Source: Roseibium sediminis
GTDB lineage: Bacteria; Pseudomonadota; Alphaproteobacteria; Rhizobiales; Stappiaceae
DNA: 64,000 nt
Assembly: GCF_008711325.1 (NCBI RefSeq)
Contig: NZ_VXDB01000004.1
Span: 1 to 64,000, forward strand
Direction of reading: 5' to 3'
Positions 59,327 through 64,000 of the stretch are shown here, one piece after another. How positions within the stretch are numbered: the stretch's first letter is position 1; every line of letters begins with the position of its first letter. The position numbers were made by a program, and so were the translations under genes. A model generated the notes under the pieces. The model was not told where the DNA came from. It did no database searches and was given only the letters and a program-made list of their open reading frames with translations.

Positions 59327-60532
59327 ATGTCGGAAGTCGCAGGGTTTCGCATGCAAGGGATGACACGACTGTTGCCGCTTCTGTTGGGCTTTGCGGTCGT
59401 GAGCGAACCGGCATCGGCGATCGAAAGCTGCGTTTCATCTTTGAAGAAGCAGGCGATTTCGTCCGGCGTCCGCCCCGGTGTCGCGGAGAAAATGCTGGGG
59501 GGAGCGACCTATGATGAAAAGGTCATTCGCTTCTCCACCAGCCAGCCGGAATACAATACGCCAATTTGGGATTACATGGCGTTCCTCGTCGATCCAGAGC
59601 GGATCGCCGATGGTAAGGCATTGATGCAGAAACATCGCAGCACATTGGCTTCCATCGAAAAGCGCTACGGGGTGCCTGGAAACGTGGTCGTCGCCGTTTG
59701 GGGCATCGAGAGCGACTTCGGCAAGTTTCAGGGTGATTTCTACACGCCCCATGCTCTTGCCAATCTGGCTTGCGCGGGAGGACGCCGGGCGAAATATTTC
59801 CGCGGCGAGCTGATGAAAACACTTGAAATCGCCTCACGCGGCGATGTTGCCGTGCAGGATTTCCGGGGGTCGTGGGCTGGGGCCTTTGGGCAAACGCAGT
59901 TCATGCCGACCACCTACACCCGCCTTGCTGTCGATCATGACCGCGACGGTCGAAAGGACCTCGTCAATTCATCCGCTGATGCGCTCGCATCGACGGCAAA
60001 TTTTCTGAAAGACGCGGGATGGCGCAACTCTCGCCCCTGGGGCTATGAGGTCAAGGCGCCGGATGGCTATTCCGGACCGGAGGGTCTCAAAAGCCGTGCA
60101 TCTCTCAGCACATGGGGGAAGAGGGGTTTTGTCACCATGTCCGGAAAGCGGGTGTCGGGCGAAACTGAAGCTGCTTTGATCCAACCTGCCGGAAAGAGCG
60201 GTCCTTCCTTCCTCGTGACACGGAACTTCAATGCCCTACGATCCTACAACGCTTCCACATCCTATGGGCTCGCAATTGCGTTGTTGTCGGAACTGATTGT
60301 TGGACGGGAGCCATTCAAGGCCCCTTGGCCGACGGACAATCCCGGCCTGTCCCGTGCGCAGCGCTGGGAGTTGCAGAAGCTGTTGAACCAGAATGGGATC
60401 GATGTCGGAGAGCCGGACGGAAAGATCGGTCCGGCCACCCGGGAAGGCATCAAGAAGGCGGAAGCCAAATACGGCCTGCCGATTACCGGCCGCCCGGCCT
60501 GGAATGTCTATTATGCGCTGGGCGGCAGGTAG
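59327..60532 (+). CDS. MltB-type lytic murein transglycosylase with peptidoglycan-binding domain
   Basis: 401 residues. A signal peptide (MTRLLPLLLGFAVVSEPASA) is near the N-terminus. The catalytic glutamate is Glu128 in VWGIESDFGKFQG, and FGQTQFMPTTY is the second family motif. The last 70 residues are a PG_binding_1 domain (LQKLLNQNGIDVGEPDGKIGPATREGI). It cleaves peptidoglycan strands to anhydro-muropeptides in the periplasm. ATG 59327 follows GGGGGG at good spacing; later ATGs (59351, 59360) would also keep the signal peptide. Confidence 0.9.
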   Translation: MSEVAGFRMQGMTRLLPLLLGFAVVSEPASAIESCVSSLKKQAISSGVRPGVAEKMLGGATYDEKVIRFSTSQPEYNTPIWDYMAFLVDPERIADGKALMQKHRSTLASIEKRYGVPGNVVVAVWGIESDFGKFQGDFYTPHALANLACAGGRRAKYFRGELMKTLEIASRGDVAVQDFRGSWAGAFGQTQFMPTTYTRLAVDHDRDGRKDLVNSSADALASTANFLKDAGWRNSRPWGYEVKAPDGYSGPEGLKSRASLSTWGKRGFVTMSGKRVSGETEAALIQPAGKSGPSFLVTRNFNALRSYNASTSYGLAIALLSELIVGREPFKAPWPTDNPGLSRAQRWELQKLLNQNGIDVGEPDGKIGPATREGIKKAEAKYGLPITGRPAWNVYYALGGR

Positions 60533-60548
60533 TCTCTCGTTCTGAACC

Positions 60549-61517
60549 CTATTGCTCCTCCAGCCTGTCATGGGCTGGGGCCGGCGTGCGAGACAGGGCA
60601 GACAGCTCCTTGCGAAGCTCGGCAGTCATGTCGATATCGACCGCTTTCAGGGATGGGGCAAGCTGCTCCGGATTGCGGGCGCCGATGATTGGCGCGGTGA
60701 TCCCCTGATGCGCCTTTACCCAGGCAACTGCGAGCGATACCGGGTGGTATCCATTGGCCTCGGCAAAGGCCGTGAATTTCTCTGCCACCTCAAACACCCA
60801 CGGTTCTCCGTAGCGCTTGGAATACATGGTGTTTTCCGAGAGGCGTGTGCCATCCGGCTTCACGCCGGGCCGGAACTTGCCTGACAAGAGCCCGCCGCCA
60901 ACCGGGCTGTAGGAGATCACGCCAAGGCCTTCGGAAATCGCAAGCGGCAGGATTTCGCTTTCCGCTTGTCGTTTCACCAGATTGTACATCGGCTGGAGCA
61001 CCGAAAAGCCGGTCCAGCCCTGTTTGGCACTCAGCCCCAAAGCCTTGGCAATCTGCCATGCCGCGAAGTTGCTGGCACCGATGTAGAGAACCTTGCCGGA
61101 TCGAACCACATCTTCAAGGCCGCGCAGGGTTTCCTCCAGCGGGGTGGCATGGTCGAATTGATGCACGAAATAGACATCGAGCCGATCCGTCTGCAGCCGC
61201 TTCAGGCTCTTTTCGATGGCGCGTGCAATATGCCGCCGGTTTGTGCCGCCCGAATTGCTGTCCGACCCCATGCGGTTGAACACCTTGGAGGTGATGACGA
61301 GGTCGTCGCGTTCTGACTTGATGAGCTTTCCGAGAACTTCCTCTGCAACGCCGTAGCTGTAGATGTCGGCGCAATCGAAGAAATTGATCCCGGCCTCTCT
61401 GCAGTTCCGGTACATGGCGGCGGCCGTGGCCTCGTCCGCTTCCGCGCCAAACGACATTGTGCCGAAACACAATTCTGATACTTCAACGCCAGTCCGACCC
61501 AATGGTACGCGCTTCAT
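60549..61517 (-). CDS. Aldo/keto reductase (YghZ/Tas type)
   Basis: 322 residues with NFFDCADIYSYGVAEE carrying the catalytic Asp and Tyr, VITSKVF with the Lys and YFVHQFDHATP with the His. It reduces aldehydes or ketones with NADPH; the substrate is unknown. ATG 61517 follows GGAGGG. It converges on the transglycosylase gene with 16 bp between the stops. Confidence 0.88.
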   Translation of the reverse strand: MKRVPLGRTGVEVSELCFGTMSFGAEADEATAAAMYRNCREAGINFFDCADIYSYGVAEEVLGKLIKSERDDLVITSKVFNRMGSDSNSGGTNRRHIARAIEKSLKRLQTDRLDVYFVHQFDHATPLEETLRGLEDVVRSGKVLYIGASNFAAWQIAKALGLSAKQGWTGFSVLQPMYNLVKRQAESEILPLAISEGLGVISYSPVGGGLLSGKFRPGVKPDGTRLSENTMYSKRYGEPWVFEVAEKFTAFAEANGYHPVSLAVAWVKAHQGITAPIIGARNPEQLAPSLKAVDIDMTAELRKELSALSRTPAPAHDRLEEQ

Positions 61518-61539
61518 GATCCCTCCGTGCAATGCGGTT

Positions 61540-62241
61540 TCAATTCCTTTGAGGATAGTGAAGTTTTATGGCTTCACGGTCCTGTTTCCCAAGCGTAATT
61601 CGGGCATTTCTCTTCTCGGAAAAAATTGAACCGAATTCATATGCATATCCCTCTATGTCTGAGAGGAGACCTAAAGACTGTGCAAGCTCTTCAAGCATTA
61701 TTGACTTGAATGTATTAGGTCTTTTGTCCGGGATGTTGGCGAATATGATAACAGCGCGATTAATATATTTATTATTGTTCCACCAAATATTTACGTGTGC
61801 CCATTCGATAAATTTCCCCTTCACACCTTTGATCTTGGTATTCATAAGCTTTGTATTGGGATGAATGCTCAGAAGATAAACATTGACATCTGCCTTGGCT
61901 GCAGGAGCAACGCGTCTCAATTGCAACGCCGGCGTAACAGAATTGATTTCGGTAATTGCAGCATCCAGAGCTTGGCTGATGTATTCTGCGTCCTCTGGCG
62001 GATAAAATGGTGCAACATGGGCAAGGGCGACGCGCAGATCTTGGGCTCGCTTTTTGGGCCAACGAACCAGTGGTGTGCGGCACTTGCCTTCTGGTTCAGC
62101 AGCGCACGCAACGGCTTTATGAAAGTCTTCGTCGGTCACTTCGTTTGCAAGCAAGACTCTGCTTTCAGAAAATGCAGGCTCGGCAATCAATAGGCAAATC
62201 GTGGACGCGCAGAAAAGAATTTTCAGAAATCGCTGCTTCAT
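61540..62241 (-). CDS. Exported DUF2927-like protein
   Basis: 233 residues from ATG 62241 with a signal peptide (KILFCASTICLLIAEPAFS). The mature part has PPEDAEYISQALDAAITEINSVT and a protease-like spacing in SIMLEELAQSLGLLSD, resembling DUF2927 proteins; no HExxH zinc motif is present, as Glu-Glu replaces it. The 3' half is clearly AT-rich compared with both neighbours. It ends 22 bp before the aldo/keto reductase start. Confidence 0.6.
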   Translation of the reverse strand: MKQRFLKILFCASTICLLIAEPAFSESRVLLANEVTDEDFHKAVACAAEPEGKCRTPLVRWPKKRAQDLRVALAHVAPFYPPEDAEYISQALDAAITEINSVTPALQLRRVAPAAKADVNVYLLSIHPNTKLMNTKIKGVKGKFIEWAHVNIWWNNNKYINRAVIIFANIPDKRPNTFKSIMLEELAQSLGLLSDIEGYAYEFGSIFSEKRNARITLGKQDREAIKLHYPQRN

Positions 62242-62378
62242 GATCCCTCCCAAGCTGCTTTGGCTTGATTTGAGCGCCCCATTGCCGCTGCGTCCAGCCC
62301 CAAAATCGGATGAGTTGCAAAGTTTCATGCTGCAATGCAATATCGTCAAAATGCATTGGAAGGCGGAAGGGATTCGCT

Positions 62379-63020
62379 ATGTCGGGCCGGATATTGACCG
62401 TGGCGCAGCAAAAGGGTGGGTCGGGCAAGACGACCCTGAGTGCTCATCTGGCAGTGGCGCTCGCGCGCAAGACGGGTGAGCCGGTCGCGATTCTGGACGT
62501 TGATCCGCAAGGGTCTCTCGGCACCTGGTATGAGGCCCGCGAAAACACCTTCGGCGAGGACAATACCGGCCTTTGCTTCCGCACGGCCTCCGGCTGGGGC
62601 GCGCGGCGCGAGGCCCGTTCTCTGGCCCGATCCCACGGCTTTGTGGTGATTGATACGCCGCCCAAGACTGACACGGATGCACGGCCCGCCATTGAAGCTG
62701 CCGACTTCGTGTTCGTGCCGGTTCAACCGACCCCGGTCGACGTTTGGGCCACCGAGCAGACTATCGAGCTTGCGGCGCGCGAAAAGACCCCGGCAATCCT
62801 CGTCATGAACCGGGTTCCGCCCCGCGCTGCGCTGACAGCTGAAATGGATGAGGCCATTCGTTCGTCCGGCTATGAGGCGTTTGCAAGTCGGCTGGGCAAC
62901 AGAACCAGCTTTGCCGCATCCATGGGGCAGGGGGCAACCGTGATGGAAGAAGCGCCGTCCAGCAAGGCGGCGGAAGAGATGGATGCACTGATCAAAGAAC
63001 TTTTGGCCCGCATCGACTGA
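62379..63020 (+). CDS. Orphan ParA-family ATPase
   Basis: 213 residues with the deviant Walker A motif QQKGGSGKTTLS, Walker A' LDVDPQGS and VVIDTPP. It belongs to the short ParA/MinD/VirC1 group that lacks an N-terminal DNA-binding domain. No ParB or parS candidate lies beside it, so it may position a chromosomal cargo such as a receptor array or storage body, or be the remnant of an element. ATG 62379 follows GGAAGG; the longer frame has no family match. Confidence 0.85.
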   Translation: MSGRILTVAQQKGGSGKTTLSAHLAVALARKTGEPVAILDVDPQGSLGTWYEARENTFGEDNTGLCFRTASGWGARREARSLARSHGFVVIDTPPKTDTDARPAIEAADFVFVPVQPTPVDVWATEQTIELAAREKTPAILVMNRVPPRAALTAEMDEAIRSSGYEAFASRLGNRTSFAASMGQGATVMEEAPSSKAAEEMDALIKELLARID

Positions 63021-63133
63021 AACCATTTACCCTTGCGAAAAATCACGGCTGCGGCAGTTGCCATGCCTTCGACACGATCTCATGATGGGCTCGGCAAGTC
63101 TGGGTTGTCACATCTCGCCGCGAGGGTATTGTC

Positions 63134-64000
63134 GTGTCCGGTCCTTTTTCTAAAAAATCCATTGAATTCAAAGAGTTTCATCTCGGGAAACTAGTGTCGG
63201 CCTTTCTGGTCGCAGCGAGCCTTTCAACGGTGGCCGCCGCAGCGGATCGCCGGATTGTCACGATCGATGATGCCGATTATTTCGGCGCGGACTATCGCAC
63301 GGTAAAAGATGTGGATCTGGATGCCTGTAAGGCTGTCTGTCTCGATGACAAGCAATGTCGGGCCTTCACGTTCAATGCGTCCGCTGGATGGTGTTTCCTG
63401 AAATCCGATACCGGACATCTGCAGAGCTTTGCCGGAGCGATTGCCGGACGTGTGCTGGAAGTGGAAGCGCCGCGCCAGACAGCGGAAGGGGAAAGACGCA
63501 AGGAACTGTCTTTTCTGACGGCTTACCAGATCGAGGCAGCCCGCACATTTGAAGTGCGTACCACGGCGGACGGAAATCCAGGCGCAGAAAGTGTCGATGC
63601 TCTTCTGCAGCGTGGTCGACAGGCGTTGGCAGACGGAAACGGGCAGGCAGCAGAGCCTGCGTATCAGGGCCTCGCCGCACTTGAACCAGACAGTTTTGAC
63701 GCGTGGGCCGGACTTGCTCGTGCCTATTATCGACAAAATCCTGACGACTGGCAGGAGCGCCAGCAAAAGCGGGACAACGCGGTTCTGGCGTCCACTATCG
63801 CCTATTTGAAGGCGGTGACCCGTACGGAACGGGCCGATGCCCTTGACCTGTTGGGGTTCGGTCTTGGTCGGCAGGACAACTGGAAGCCTGCCATCAAGGC
63901 GTTTCGCGCCTCGCTTGAGTTGGAAGACCAGCCGGATACTCGCAAGCGCTATGACGATGCCATTGCAGAACACGGCTTCCGGATTGTCGATCATCAGGTT
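63134..64000 (+). CDS. Apple/PAN and TPR N-terminus of an alpha-2-macroglobulin family protein (3' end outside window)
   Basis: The frame from GTG 63134 stays open to the window end (289 codons). After a basic start there is an export segment (LVSAFLVAASLSTVAAAA), then a PAN/Apple-type domain with paired cysteines (ACKAVCLDDKQCRAFTFN, WCFLKS), then TPR-like repeats (AYQGLAALEPDSFDAWAGLARAYY; ALDLLGFGLGRQDNWKPAIKAFRASLEL). In alphaproteobacteria this order is seen at the start of YfhM-type alpha-2-macroglobulins, large periplasmic protease traps. The macroglobulin part itself is not in the window. Confidence 0.68.
   Translation, partial: MSGPFSKKSIEFKEFHLGKLVSAFLVAASLSTVAAAADRRIVTIDDADYFGADYRTVKDVDLDACKAVCLDDKQCRAFTFNASAGWCFLKSDTGHLQSFAGAIAGRVLEVEAPRQTAEGERRKELSFLTAYQIEAARTFEVRTTADGNPGAESVDALLQRGRQALADGNGQAAEPAYQGLAALEPDSFDAWAGLARAYYRQNPDDWQERQQKRDNAVLASTIAYLKAVTRTERADALDLLGFGLGRQDNWKPAIKAFRASLELEDQPDTRKRYDDAIAEHGFRIVDHQV

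Overview
The window reads as about 64 kb of an alphaproteobacterial chromosome. Genes are dense, mostly G+C-rich and often joined by ATGA/TGATG overlaps. The complete Paracoccus-type sox cluster, the prkA-yeaH-spoVR trio, TRAP transporters and quaternary-amine genes fit a marine or soil member of the Hyphomicrobiales/Rhodobacterales, with a Stappia/Roseibium-like organism my best guess. That placement is inference from gene content and protein style. No rRNA, complete tRNA, intact insertion sequence or CRISPR array was seen.

Layout. 1-1945: 3' end of a large CdiA-type polymorphic toxin with a candidate immunity gene, an AT-rich unknown gene and a gene fragment. 2327-7104: prkA-yeaH-spoVR stress operon. 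7122-14467: operon for gamma-butyrobetaine/carnitine breakdown to glycine betaine, with a divergent GlxA/CdhR-type regulator. 14468-18820: TetR regulator divergent from an MttB-family methyltransferase and an FMN/FAD demethylase. 18877-28472: mixed genes (DUF3108, LysE exporter, methionine gamma-lyase with Lrp, a broken gene, an unusual MetRS, YeiH, MauG-like peroxidase, Sel1 protein). 28540-36072: probable sulfoquinovose oxidative desulfonation locus (LLM monooxygenase, aldo/keto reductase, flavin reductase, TRAP importer, GntR regulator, Gfo/Idh/MocA enzyme). 35947-37986: scar-like stretch with 190-bp direct repeats around a phage-type repressor, palindromic repeats, a DUF559 gene and two twin terminators. 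38019-52700: sox thiosulfate/sulfite oxidation cluster (soxFEDCBAZYXWV on the minus strand, soxS, soxR and soxT on the plus strand, then a metallo-beta-lactamase-fold gene and a second YeeE/YedE gene). 52753-64000: lipoprotein, Lrp with a class V aminotransferase and an EgtC-like amidotransferase, HD hydrolase, TetR-cupin-GST group, lytic transglycosylase, aldo/keto reductase, DUF2927-like protein, orphan ParA and the start of an alpha-2-macroglobulin-like protein.

How it fits together. Two themes dominate. The first is use of osmolytes: gamma-butyrobetaine and carnitine are converted to glycine betaine, and a neighbouring TetR-controlled pair could demethylate a quaternary amine. The second is sulfur: a desulfonating locus that would release sulfite lies about 2 kb from a full Sox system able to oxidise thiosulfate and sulfite, and methionine gamma-lyase and a YeiH exporter are nearby. 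The SoxR-type repressor keeps both cysteines used for persulfide sensing in its family. One AT-rich motif recurs at soxS/soxV, soxW/soxX and upstream of the lactamase-fold gene, so all three may be one regulon.

The least ordinary observations are the sulfoquinovose-type locus with a TRAP importer and a Gfo/Idh/MocA (possible NAD-dependent glycosidase) gene, the MttB-family plus demethylase pair without a visible corrinoid protein, the 190-bp repeats around a repressor, and a terminated non-coding transcript candidate near 59.2 kb.
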